Source: Prunella strophiata (taxonomy: Eukaryota; Chordata; Aves; Passeriformes; Prunellidae). Taken from it: a stretch of DNA of 64,000 nucleotides. The DNA is taken from positions 1,546,001 to 1,610,000 of the forward strand of contig JAZBQD010000022.1 of assembly GCA_036583965.1 (NCBI GenBank), read 5' to 3'. The notes under the pieces are model-generated. The model saw only the letters and a list, made by a program, of their open reading frames with translations, was not told the origin of the DNA and did no database searches. A program made the translations under genes and the position numbers. Below, piece by piece: positions 51,701-63,610 of this stretch (its first letter is position 1; every line of letters starts with the position of its first letter).

Positions 51701-54050
51701 TTTACATTACATTTTTACACAGAGTGCACTTCCTGCATTTGTTTTTTGCCCAAACCACTGGAGAAGGTTTTGGTAGGAGGAATTACACCTGTTACTGAGA
51801 CCTCAAGGAAGTGACACAAACCACAGTTTCAGAGCAATGTACTTGTTAACTTCCCACAAGGAATGCTGCCTGCAGAATGTGTTACCTGGAGTCAGCACTT
51901 GCCCAGAACGTTCACAGATAAAAAGTATTTGTAGAAAAAACCTGAATAATTTAGACAAATTTGGACTGGTTAGACACCTGCAATTGGATACAATAGTGCA
52001 TTGATACAGCATAGTTTCAGGCCAAATATGGCAATATAGTGCAATTCTAAAAATAAAAGTGAATCCCTTGTGATATCCAGCCCTTTCGCTCTGTTCGTTT
52101 CCTTTTAGGGCTCAAGTTTCCCACAGGAAAATTAAAGCGAGGAGTTTGCCTACAGTGCCCTGCAGCATGTATGGATAAAGCACAAACAGCAGCCAGGCTG
52201 GGAGCTTCTCCTGCCCCTGCACTCACTCCAAGACTATTTAGAGCAATGGAGATAAGGGGAAAAGCCCCACCCAGTGCCAAGGAGCACACCTTCAGCAGCA
52301 CAGTAACAGAAAAGCCATCTGAGACAAGCCGTGAAAACATGTGACGTATCATTTATTTCTTAAATGTATTTATGATCCATTCAGACCTTTCAAATAAAGT
52401 GTACAAGTGCATTTCAGAATAAAAAACTACACTCTTCACACAGCTCTGTAGAACACTACATTTCATCAAGAAACTTGAAGCAAAAACTTCCTATTAAACC
52501 ACCCATGCATCCTTTGGCTACAATAATATCACTGATCAACAAGTACTGCTAGTCAATTCCGAGTTTCCCTTTAAAGAGAAGGAGCATCCTAAAATATGCC
52601 ACCCCTTCCAGAGACCTCTCTTTAAAGAGAGAATATTAAATAAATTAGCTAGGCTTTTAGGCAAAACAGTAAGGCTACTTAGTACTGTTGATGCATGATC
52701 CATATATTTGGAGAACAGGCAATCCCAGGCTATGTGAAATGCGTCAACAGCCCTTGAAATTTTAGTAGTATCAAGATTACATCAATCCAGAACAAATGGC
52801 AGACAAAAATGTAACCAGTGGAACAATCACTGAAAAATGTGCAGTTTCTTGTAGGATGGGAAGTGCTGATAACAGATTCAGAAAGTGTTTATAAAATCCG
52901 CTAAGAACCACATTGACATTCTTAAAATTACATATTGTACAAAGCCCTAAACTCTGTGAGTGTACAACCACCGCCCTGTTAAACTGCTTGCTTGGGATAC
53001 ATACACACACATATGTAAAATACACAGAGATACTCATTTGAAAGCAATCAATTTAGCATGGCAGTGACTGTACAACTGCACAGCACACAAATATATATAT
53101 GTATGTACATCTACAGCAAAAAGGAAACAAGCCAAGAGATGTATGACACAGCTGGGTACACACCATCTCAAAAGGGAATAATACATTTCTTGGAGTTTTA
53201 ATAGCTCTTAGCAAAATCACCTCTTGGAAATAATTATGCAAAGATTTAGAATCAGATATTTACATGCTTCCAATTTATCTAATTCCATTTAATAATTAAA
53301 ATATGCAAGTATTATTTTAGCTCAGTAACATTTGTAATTTTTGGCTCAACTGTAGTTTTTCTTATTATTAATTAGTCTTAGTTGAAAAATCAGCTACAGA
53401 AATGTCTATTAAAACCATGGGGTGGAAAAACCCCTCTCCCCTGTACTTCAACAACAGTTCTGAGTTGGCACAAAACAGGTAATTCTGGAGCCCCAACATA
53501 GCTCTTCCTCAGCTGCCTTGTGCATGAGAACCCCCTTCCCTTGTCTGAGCCAGAGCAGACCCAGCAGAGCCAAGGACCATCGAGGAACCCACCCAGACAG
53601 TCCCCACTGTGTCAGAACTAAACCAGAATTAGAGTCTCAAGGGTCAGACTGCCTCTAATTCACCTGTCTGCTTTTCTAATCTGCTTTGGTGGAGGTTTCC
53701 CCACTGCTCTTCCTAGCAGGGGTTCCACACTCACAGCTCTTTCTCATCTTTTAATACAAAACGATTTCCAGCATTAAAAGGTGCACAAAGTTCTTACAAA
53801 CACACACATACACATTCTCACCTGTGATTTCATCTACTCTTGGCCTTTTCACTGACATTCAGGAAAAAACTATCAGTTGGAACACTGCTTGTGTAAGGAG
53901 CTGGACTGTCTCCCAAACCAAACTCCTTAAAACAACCTCTGACCATGTCAGATCTCCAAAGAACACAGCAGAATAACTCCACTGGTGGCTTCTGCTGTAC
54001 CAGGTGCTGTGAAAGGTGCAAGGAGACAGGCGGGACACAAGGAAAAACGA

Positions 54051-54224
54051 GCATCACAGAGCCATGGAATGGTCTGGGTTGGAATGGACCTCAAAGCCCA
54101 TCCAGTGCCACCCCTGCCAGGGGCAGGGACACCTTCCACTCTCCCAGGCTGCTCCAAGCCCTGTCCAGCCTGGCCCTGGGCACTGCCAGGGATGCAGGGG
54201 CAGCCACAACCTCTCTGGGCAACA
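54051..54224 (-). mobile_element. CR1 LINE 3'-end fragment
   Basis: Reverse-complement CR1 3' region: CATCACAGAGCCATGGAATG, GGGTTGGAATGGACCTCAAA, CTGTCCAGCCTGGCCCTGGG, up to CTCTCTGGGCAAC. It includes the terminal short-repeat end (ATCACAGAGCCATGG). Same orientation as RABGAP1. Confidence 0.93.
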
Positions 54225-57200
54225 GAGAGGTTTTAAAGTAAGATCACTCCACTGCATTTCATTCAGCAAAGCAACCTAAAAGCACATGCACACACAGCCT
54301 CCCATGCTCGTGGTTTAATTGTAAACAGCATGTGAAAAAAACAATTTAAAAAGGTACGAATACAATTCTGAAATCCCTGAAGAAAAGACATACCCACGAG
54401 TATTAAGAACAGTAAAAAAGCTCATCATTAGCAACTGCAAACGTGTTTCCATCCTGTTGCATTCATTAGAGGAATACAAAATTGAATCTAGTGTTTACAT
54501 GCTAGAATTACAAGAGAAACTAGATTTCAAAGGTTACATATGGAGAGAAATGTATCAGCATAGGAACTTGCAAAAGACTGTGCTGTACATGCATTTCTAA
54601 AGACATGAGTCTGTCAAGACAATACAATGATTGCAAATCCTTTCAGACAGTTCAAAAGCATGGCTGGAGGTAATGCTGCTTTCTGTTCTCTGAAAGATTA
54701 ACTGCACCAGTATTTTTAGTAGGTTTTAATGACAATTTAACCTCAAGAAATACCTAACCCCTCAAAAACCGAGGTGATCAGAAACATACAGGTAACCTAC
54801 AGCCCTCAGGTTTTATTTTTTTGTACACTAAACATCAATTCATTCGACAGCATTTACAGAAAACGTTTTAAAAAATGTTTTTATGAAATACTTTTAATAC
54901 TCAGTAATGCTAATATTTAAAAATACTTCACAGTGTGGTACTAATGTAACTTCATAAAACGAGCAACTTGAGTTCGCTAAAGCTCAAAGCCTTACATTAT
55001 ATTAAAATAGTCCAAAGATCCCACACACACACACAGAATCACTAGCACTATAAATATACCTAAGCCACTTTAGTGCAAAGTCTGGTTTTGCTTCCCCTGA
55101 CAAATCCCTCTATATTCCTGCCAGCATATTAAAACGTCATCCTTTACTAATCTAATTATTGATTTTCAAGGATTCATTTACAGTTGAAATCCCAGAAGAA
55201 CTTTTTTCAATTTACCATAAAAGTAATGACTTGGTTTATTAAGCATTTGATTGCTTGGTTCACGTGGTCTGTGTAACACTGAGAATGACTCGCATATGCA
55301 CAGCAAGATTTGAGTTCATCTTTATGAGGAGCCACTCAAATTTATTTCACCTTTTAATGGAAGGATCTCCAGTAATGACAATCAGAAAGAAGCCAAAGCT
55401 TTGAATTACAAAATTGCTATCCTCATCTTACAAATTCATAAACAGAAGTCAGGACAGAAAGTCTGGGCTGCCTGCTCTGCTCCAACCCCCTGTGCTGCAG
55501 CTCAGGCCTCATGCTCAGGCAGGTGAAGCCTTTCCCAATCCCCTCCTTCCAAACATGAGTAATTCTCTAAACCCCTACTCTAAACATCATCTAATGCAAT
55601 GTGCATCCACTCAGCACTTCTTACAACTTCCCAGACAATAAAGCCACTGGTTACCAACCCACCAACAGCTCTGTCCCACAGGGACCTGGTGCCCCCTGGG
55701 CTCTCCTGGAGCAGAGCCTGCACATCCTGTCATCAGCTCAGGGAAGCTGCCTCTATAAACAAACATTTCACCTGCCTAGAAAACAATGTCACAGGGAAGA
55801 AAACTGAAAAGCTGACCAAACAAAGTATATCCCATCAGATTAACTCCCTGTGGCTGGAGCACCTCAGACAGACAGACACCAGTGACACGGACTGATGTGA
55901 CCTGAACTCAAATGAGGGGCTGATTGTCACCCCAGCTCTGCAGGGAATCCCTCTGGGGTGAGTGTGGGAGACCCCAGGCTCAGAGGAGCAGCCTCCAGGG
56001 AGCAGCAAAGCCAAAGCAAGAAGGTTAAACTCCATATTTAAAAATGTGTATTGTAAAGAAAATGACCCACATTAAATACTCCATTGTTTTGACCCACCTC
56101 CAGCAGGTTTCCTCTCTTTGTTCCCATCGGCCACAACTTTCAGTTTCTTTCTCTGAACACAACTGCACCTGGTCCTACACTTCCTAAATTTTAATTTTGA
56201 AGACCTATCCCTTTCCAAAAACGTAACTTTAGTATTAAATGCATTTGCTTATGTGCAGAAATATCTTTCAAAGCAGTACCTCTGCAAAGCACAGGCAATA
56301 ATGGAAATACCAACTGCAAGTAAGACATCTGCCTGGAAGGCAGGAGAACAGAGTTCTCTGCAGTGAAAATGGGACATTCTCCCACCACCCCAAAAGAGGG
56401 GCTGCTTGCTTGGATGGAGACAGTCTGTAAAACCTGACCTGCTGCAGCCTCCCCACCTGACCACAGCCCCATACACACAACAGCATTCACTGTATAGGGA
56501 ATATTAAAGATAACATTTCGATAAACTTGGATTAAAATCTGAGTTTTATCTTGAATGACACCACAGGGAAGGATGTATTGTATTCTGCAAAAGTCATGGA
56601 AGGAAAGAAGAAACATTTCAAAACCAAACAATAAAATAAGGGCCAAGTCAGGCAAAAGTTTCAGCAGGTACTTCAAAAACTCAGAACCAAACATATGCTA
56701 AAACAACAACAAAAAAGCCTTCCAAAACCTCCACCTCCTGTTATTAAATTATCTAAAACAGAAGAACTGGAAAATTTTTAGAAGGGTCTTTTGTAAAGTC
56801 TGAAGGCAGATTCCTGTGCTCATATACTGGTTCCTAAGAAATATTTTTTAAAGCACCAACCTGACTTAGAAGTTCTGTCAACTTCAAACCCTGATGTGAA
56901 GTAAGATCAGACTGAAATATTTCAGACTTCCTGACTCATGGAGTTACTGCCTTGATCATCACAGCACTTGGGAACACCATGATAAATAGCAAAACATCTC
57001 CATGTTGAATTTGCACACTGTTTCCATCTCGTATCACATCCAGGCCTTGGAAGTGTCTTTTTTCAGAAGAGACAAACTGAAATTTAGGGTTCTCACACAT
57101 AAAGAGTTTATATGAGAGGGAGGGAACAATGCCATTGGGAATTCTCTGTCTCTGTGCCTCCGTACTTTGCACCCCCTTCTTCCTGTCAAAGACTTGTGAC

Positions 57201-57514
57201 AAATATCCAAAACTGCCCCTTGGCACCCTGACACTGAGCCATGACAGAACTGCAAGTAGTAGAAACATATTTCTGAGTGATAAAAAGCTTAAAAACAAAC
57301 TCCCCAACAACAAATAAAGACTGTAGAAACTGGTAACATTTAATTAAAAAAAAAAATAACAGTAGATAATAGCAAAACTTTTGTTTGACACAGAAGATTT
57401 CTGTTCAGTTTAAAAATACTGTCCCTTGATTGAGATAATAAAAAAATAATATTTCACAGCTATTTTCCCCATGTATTTGGAAAATGACAACATAATCACA
57501 ACCTAACTTCCAGT

Positions 57515-57516
<2 letters not shown>

Positions 57517-57546
<30 letters not shown>
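57517..57546. repeat. Poly(T) run, 30 bases
   Basis: Homopolymer in the large intron, followed by AAAGAAAAGG. It could be a retroposon tail read from the other strand, but no element body is recognised. Confidence 0.95.
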
Positions 57547-57551
<5 letters not shown>

Positions 57552-60439
57552 AAAGGACTTCTACATGAAGCAAATTACCATCTTCTGAGAAGCTGTGAGT
57601 ATAGAAATCCTTCCCATGGCAGTAAAAAAAGCCACGGAATTGCATCTTGCAAATTGAACCTTCCAGCAGCTTAATTTGAAAGTGAGGCAGATAACTCTAA
57701 TAAAAAATAAATTTATAGTCTGAGATGGAACTTCAAAATTAGTTCATTTAATCATATCACCACCCCATTTTTATGAAGATGCAATTTGATTTCTGTCCTC
57801 TCCTCAGCATGGCATTTATCTGTGCAATGCTCTCACCACTGATTTCCAAAGCACCCAGACACAAAGAGAGCCAGAAGTGGATTCATTTCCTATGTGGAGG
57901 ATGAAAATGATCCAGCTGGAAAGTTTGCTGCCTGACCATTCCCAGCACAGACTGTGATGGGAAGGACCCTGTGCCTGTGTTGGGTGCATGACAAAAGGTG
58001 TTCAATGCACTGCTGAGAAACAAAGTCAGGTTTGCCAAAATTATTTTTTCCCACCATTGGCACAGTGAACAGAATTCACCCCCTGCAATTTCACTGAAGA
58101 CAACAAACTTAAATGCTATAAATATTTAAAACATCCAAACATACTACACATACTACATCAACATTAAATTAAGAGGGAAAAAACATACTTTAAATTTTTA
58201 AAATATCAATAAATTAACACAGACAAAAAGAGAAATATTTAACACTAAAACCAAGCTAATGAGGCAACACTAAAAGTGTCTGTACAGTGGATAAAACTTG
58301 AATGCATCAACTGCAACTCCTCTCCATCCTTTTCTCCTGGAGACTTCCAGATTCTGATTTCCACCTCTTACAGGAAACATCTGAGCTGAGGAAGACTTGG
58401 AGATGAGTAAGGCAACTGAAAACAGCCTGGCTGTCAGGAATGATAGAACTGAACCTTTGCTGCAAAGCAGCAACAGCTGCAAGAATGCATCTGCATCTGG
58501 ATCAGCCACCACGCTCTAAGTGCAATTCCAGGCTCAGGGCTGAAGGAGCAACTGCTTCAGCTCCAGTTAAATCTCTATGCCATGATTTAGACCCCTTACT
58601 GGTTTCAAAAACTTTCCAAATTTTCAAAAATAGCACACAACGCTCCTATTTAAACCCTCTACTTAGCCATAAAAAACCCGAAAAAGCAACAATCTTTGCT
58701 TTGCAACTTCCACTTAAACCTGAAACTGCCATTTCTAGGGTTTTAGGCCCCAGCAGATTCTTCTCTTCTGTTAAGTTCAATCAAATGCTATTTCAGTGAT
58801 ACACTGCATCATTTCAAAGACTTGGAAATGTTAGATAAGGTGAAGAGTCAGAGAAAGGCTACAGGGAGTTTACCTGAGAGGCTGTTCCAAAAATACCACA
58901 CACACACACTTTGATATTAGTGACTAAAGGCCTTGAATTGCTCCCCAAACCCACCTTTGCCATCACACCCACAGAGCACCCGAGACAATCAGCCAGGATG
59001 TGCAGGAGCTCATTATCCCACTTCTCTCCCAGGTGAGTCACTCCAGCCCTGTGCTCCCCCATGGTTGGCTGTGTCCAACCAAAATTCTGATTGCCAGGGT
59101 CTGCTGATCAAACCACCCTGGGCTGTCTGCAAGGACCCAGCACGAGCCCCCCTCTGCTCTTTACTACAGACAGCAAGAAATGGTGGCATGAAGGCAGCAG
59201 GGTTTGGACAACCTGTGCTCTTAAAATTTCAGATCAACTGAAGAGGATGTTTATCTTGAGAGGTTTGGACTGACTATGGATGAAATAGCTGGAAGCTGAT
59301 CAAGATGCCACTTAAATGCTTTGCCCCAGGGCCCTCCAACAGAAGGAGGCAGCAGTAGCAGGGAGTTCTGCCCCATCCTCCCCTGAACAGGTACACACAC
59401 ATCCAGGAGAGAACTCAAGTGTACCAGCACTGAGTGCTGACAAATGCATGCCATGCCAGGAATGCTGCTCTCTCTCATCCTGCTGCCTTCCCCATTTCCT
59501 CACTGGCAGCCCCACGAGACTGTACTGGAGCAAATGTGGATGGGCAGCAGGGCTGGGCTGTAGCAATCACAGCATGTGATGGGGCAGAGACAAGCTGGTA
59601 TCCTCCAGGGCAAGGCATAGAGAGGAGAGGCCAGGGCTCACAGCACTGCAGAGAGGAGGGGGGAGTTTGCAGGAGGGACAGGGCAGAGCATTAAAAATAT
59701 GAACTTGATCTAGAACAACACAGACTTGAAATGATTTAACAAAAACAAAGCCTTCCCTTTGGCCAAGAGAATTACCCCAATTCTAAAAATATCACATTAT
59801 TTTTCCCTATCTTTTTTCACTTCTACTGTGACTAAGAGCACACCAGCTGTACCAGAGGAGCTCAGGGAATTCCCCACTCAGCAGCCCAAGGCAGTGATGG
59901 GAAGCACAAGGAGGGGCACAGAGGGCAGATGGTCGGGGGCACAACCTTCTCTCAGAGCAGGAGAGACAGAGGGACAGCCCTGCACCAGGGACAGGGTGAC
60001 ACTGCAATCCACCACTACAGGAATACTTGGTTCACTTTCATTTCCAAAATGGCATAGTAAAAAGACAAGGATATTCTTTAGGAAAAACTCAACAATTTGA
60101 GGGCCATTCTGCCTTCTTAACAGCATGACAGTACTCAAAACATTTAATCTAGGCTAGCTTGGACAAGCTGTGGTCAATGAGATTTGGTTCCTCAGATATT
60201 GCCTTTGTCTGACCAGTTAGGTATGCTTTTGCCAACAGGATTTAGCTCCTGCTATATTTGAACCATCTTTAATCCCATGAAGGCTAAAGAAAAATGTCTC
60301 TGATTTAGCTCTGTGCACTTATGAATAACTCAAATACTACAGTTAAATTTACAACATAGTTCCCTTAGCTGTTTAGAAGACAATTGTTTTCTTTCCTTTC
60401 CCCTTAAGTTCCAGTATGTAAAATATCAGAAGAATTTAG

Positions 60440-60442
<3 letters not shown>

Positions 60443-60475
<33 letters not shown>
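60443..60475. repeat. Poly(A) run, 33 bases
   Basis: Long uninterrupted A homopolymer between TTTAGATT and GGGACATG. No target-site duplication is obvious. Runs this long are unstable, so the exact length is uncertain. Confidence 0.95.
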
Positions 60476-60478
<3 letters not shown>

Positions 60479-61145
60479 ACATGTTATTTTTAAAGTTGTT
60501 CTTGAGAAAATTTCCACATACAAACCCGCGGCATTTCTCCACTGGTTTGAGAACAATTTTCACATGTTGGCATCATCCTTGAGTGGCTGCCACAACTCCA
60601 GTATCATAAAGCAACACGTATTTTCTCTTAGCTTATCAAAACACATTTTATTTAACTGCTAAATTTGGTCTGATCCAAGTTTTTCTTCTTCCTTCACAAC
60701 AAACAGGAAAACGCAGATGCCGCACTCAGATCCAACATGCATCCTACCAGGGAAAGGGGGCACGGAAGCCAGATCAGCCCTAGGAGTACGACTGCCCAGA
60801 CCACACCACTGCACCACGGCTCATTACCAGAGTTCACACTGAAATGTTCACATTGTTCACTCCTGTTCTACAAGTCCTGTCTAGGTAGCACTGAAAAACA
60901 AATTGTTTGGCCCCTTCTGTTCTGACGCTGGAACATTGTGTCAATATACTTTGGCATATATTAAAAAAATCCCTGTAATATACCATAGACTGTGACATTT
61001 CCACTTCAGATCTATCATTTACATGTGAAGCACGAATCTCCAAAGAACCCAGTAAAGCTGTAAGAAAGACTACATTTTGCCGAAGCTCTCAGACACCCAC
61101 TCCATTCAGTCACACCAGCTGGAGAGGTAAGTGTCAAGATACAGC

Positions 61146-61151
61146 TTTATT
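61146..61151 (-). terminator. GPR21: GPR21 poly(A) signal AATAAA (candidate)
   Basis: Minus-strand AAAGAATAAAGC, about 215 nt after the GPR21 stop. Another AATAAA lies further on at about 60648. Confidence 0.5.
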
Positions 61152-61363
61152 CTTTAAAATGAATGTGGAGGTGAAACTCCACAGCCTCCTCCACAGCAAT
61201 CATTTTTTAAAGTGAAACCACAACGATATGTGCTCCTGATTTTCTATGTCAGCAGCATTTCTCAGAAACCTTTTTGCAAATCTGGGTATCTTAAAATCGT
61301 ATCTAAGTTATTTTGCAATCTATGCAATTGTCCCTGCACTTCCCAGTCCAGCTGACAGGCGTC

Positions 61364-62410
61364 CTAGACATGACATCCATTGGAAGATCTTTTGCTCCTA
61401 GACGTAGAGGAGTCCTTAGCTACCCTCTGTCTAGCACAGGAGGCACAGATGGCCCCCGAGAGACGCTTCAGCCCCTTCTGAAAGACACTGTTGGAGAGAC
61501 TGTAAATGACACAGTTGCAGAAACTGTTGCTAATGGCAAGCCAAGTGGTCAAGAAGGAGGCGACGCGGTTACTGTAGACATTGGAGCTCTCCAGCAGGAA
61601 ATAGATGATGTAGGGCAACCAGAGGATGTAGAAGACACTGGTGATGCGGAAGAGGACCATGGCATAGCGCTTGTCCGGGCAGGGCTGGGCCTCCCCAGCC
61701 TCCCCGTCCTGCGAGCTGAAGCGCACGCGCCGCTCGTTGATCTCCTTGGTGTGCTGCTGGCAGATGCGGAAGATGTTGAAGTAGGTGAAGCAGACGATGA
61801 AAGCGGCCGGGGCGTAGAGCATCACCACGATGAAGAGGGTGAAATAGGGATCGGTGTTCCAGGAATTGGCACACCACTGGAACACATCCCCGTGATATCC
61901 AGGCTTTCCCCAGTGAAAGGAGGGTAAGAAGACCAGGCAGGAGTAGAGCCAAATGGTCAATATGCAGATCCGCAGCCTCCAGGGGGTAACCAGCGTGTTG
62001 TAGGTCAGGGGCTTCGTGATGGCAATGTATCTGTCAATGCTGATGCAGGCCAGGGAGGCCATGGAGACGCTCTTCAGCACTGACACCACATAACCAAAGA
62101 TTTGGCAAACCAAGGACTCGCTCAAAACAATAGGATAGTGCAGCAGAGACAAAGAAGGCACCAGACAGCTCACACCCACCAGGAGGTCAGCATACGCCAT
62201 AGTCTGGATGAAGTAGCTGGTGGTGTGGTGGTTCAGCAGAGGTGCACAGTGAAAGACAAATATCACAATAATGTTGCCTGAAATAATCAGCACCATGAGG
62301 AACACAATAATAACCACTTCCAGGAGGCAAAAATTGATGGTCTCCAAATAGCTAATGGCCAGGAGACAGAAGGGCCGGCCACTCTGGTTGCCAACCAAAG
62401 AGGAGTTCAT
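61364..62410 (-). CDS. GPR21: GPR21, orphan class A G-protein-coupled receptor (intact, single exon)
   Basis: 348 residues, starting at ATG 62408-62410 ([14 protein letters not shown]). A GTG three codons upstream is not a likely start. Seen in order: N-glycosylation sites N2 and N8; TM1 with SGN; TM2 with MAYAD (D75); Cys102 and Cys180 for the TM3-ECL2 disulfide; a DRY motif (126-128); TM6 LWLP; and TM7 ending NCVIY where most receptors have NPxxY. The length is close to the human protein (349), and [17 protein letters not shown] and [19 protein letters not shown] are hallmark GPR21 segments. The family member is known as constitutively active, linked to insulin signalling, and closest to GPR52. 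It lies inside a RABGAP1 intron on the same strand, as in human. Confidence 0.97.
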   Translation of the reverse strand: MNSSLVGNQSGRPFCLLAISYLETINFCLLEVVIIVFLMVLIISGNIIVIFVFHCAPLLNHHTTSYFIQTMAYADLLVGVSCLVPSLSLLHYPIVLSESLVCQIFGYVVSVLKSVSMASLACISIDRYIAITKPLTYNTLVTPWRLRICILTIWLYSCLVFLPSFHWGKPGYHGDVFQWCANSWNTDPYFTLFIVVMLYAPAAFIVCFTYFNIFRICQQHTKEINERRVRFSSQDGEAGEAQPCPDKRYAMVLFRITSVFYILWLPYIIYFLLESSNVYSNRVASFLTTWLAISNSFCNCVIYSLSNSVFQKGLKRLSGAICASCARQRVAKDSSTSRSKRSSNGCHV

Positions 62411-62586
62411 CTTGAGCACTGCAGTAATCTCTCTACTTCATGCTCCTGCCTGCTGCCTGCAGCCACTCCAGGCAGCTGCTGTCATTGCGGCTGGTGCTGT
62501 GTGTGCAGCAATGTCAAAACCGGAGCTCCAGTCCCCAGGGCTGCTCCAGATGCTGCTGCTGTGCATTGTCTGCAGCACAATTCCCC

Positions 62587-62592
62587 TTTAAA
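62587..62592 (-). promoter_or_regulatory. GPR21: TATA-like TTTAAA upstream of GPR21
   Basis: TTTAAA about 180 bp upstream of the GPR21 start codon, at the edge of the CpG island. If used, transcription would begin near 62.56 kb and give a 5' UTR of about 150 nt without splicing. Confidence 0.3.
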
Positions 62593-62599
62593 TCCGGCT

Positions 62600-63610
62600 C
62601 CCCGCCGCTGCCGCTGCACCGGGACCCAGCGGCAGGCATGTCAGCAACTTCCCCGGCGCACCGGAGAGGGCTGATACTGATGCCCTCCTGGGTGGGCTGC
62701 CGCGCCGAGGAGGGATGAGGGGCTGGGGGAAGAGGGAGAGGAACCTCCACCGAGTCAGGACGAGAGTCCTCCCAAAGGCTGACAGAGAGAAGGGGAAAGT
62801 GTTTTACAGAACCGCCTCTCCCCCGCGCTGCCACCTCCGCCGCTCCCCTCCTTCCCCACGCCCTGCTCAGCGCTCCCCGTCGGTCCCGGCTCCAGCCCCG
62901 CTCCCTCCCCACGCCCCGCCGGCAGCAGCGGGAGGCGATGCCGCCTCCCCGGAGCCCCGGCAGCCGGGCGGGGGGATGCGCGGCGGGGAGGGCGGGGGTC
63001 CAGCCCTTCTCCGCTGGCTCCATTTTGCACGGCGCTTTTGTTCGCCGCCTCTCCCGGCCCCGCCGTCGCCGCCCCGGCCCCGCCGCCGCCCCGTCGCCCC
63101 CCGCCCGGCCCGGGGCCAGCCCGGCCCCGCCGCCCCGGCCCTACCTGCGGCGGGGGAACAAAAGCGCGGAGCATCCTCGGGCGGGCGGCGTGCGCTCCGG
63201 CCGCGGCGATGCGGAGCCGGGGGCGGGGAGGCGGGAGGAAGGGGAGGGAGGCGGCGGGAGCGCGGGGGAGGGCGCGGCGCGGCGGGGACCCGGCGGGGAG
63301 CGGGGCCGCAGCCCCGGCTCCCATCCGCCCGCCCCAGCGCGCAGGGAGCCGGGCAGCGCCGGCCGCAGCCTCGGCAAGGCGGGTTCGCGCTCCGGGGGCG
63401 CCCGGCGAGGCGGATCCACGCGCGGCCGGTGGCGGTGGGAGCCTCACCCGGCGCGACCCCGCCGCCCCCGGCAGCGCAGGCGGGTCCCGGCCCTGTGTCC
63501 CTGTGTCCCTGTGCCGTCCCTGTGCCGCAGGGACACACACCCAGCGCGCAGCCCGCTCCTCCTCCCGCACCCTGCACGGCGAGCGCCAACCGTCCATCAC
63601 CGCCCTGAAT
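62600..63610 (-). promoter_or_regulatory. CpG island upstream of GPR21, inside RABGAP1
   Basis: About 1 kb of very GC-rich, CpG-dense sequence in an AT-rich intron, with many GC boxes. It is positioned to drive GPR21 and possibly a short RABGAP1 transcript (see the candidate first exon ending at 63145). The long open frames on both strands across it are by-products of base composition. Confidence 0.75.
63145..63174 (-). other. Candidate alternative first coding exon (MLRAFVPPPQ)
   Basis: On the minus strand an ATG with A at -3 opens MLRAFVPPPQ, and the exon ends at a good donor CCGCAG|GTAGGG in phase 0. The same frame is open further upstream, with another in-frame ATG near 63323 (MGAGAAAPLPAG). 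All RABGAP1 exons here are phase 0, so this exon could splice to the exon at 48477, with GPR21 inside the resulting intron. Alternatively it is a 5' exon of GPR21. Confidence 0.35.

Noticed and set aside
56191..56694. 167-codon minus-strand open frame
   Set aside because: Intronic, no recognised family, no promoter or splice support.
60443..60475. 33-base poly(A) as the tail of a processed pseudogene
   Set aside because: No gene-like sequence on the 5' side and no target-site duplication seen.
61120..61132. + strand donor-like GGAGAG|GTAAGT behind GPR21
   Set aside because: No partner acceptor or open frame on the + strand; isolated donor matches are common by chance.
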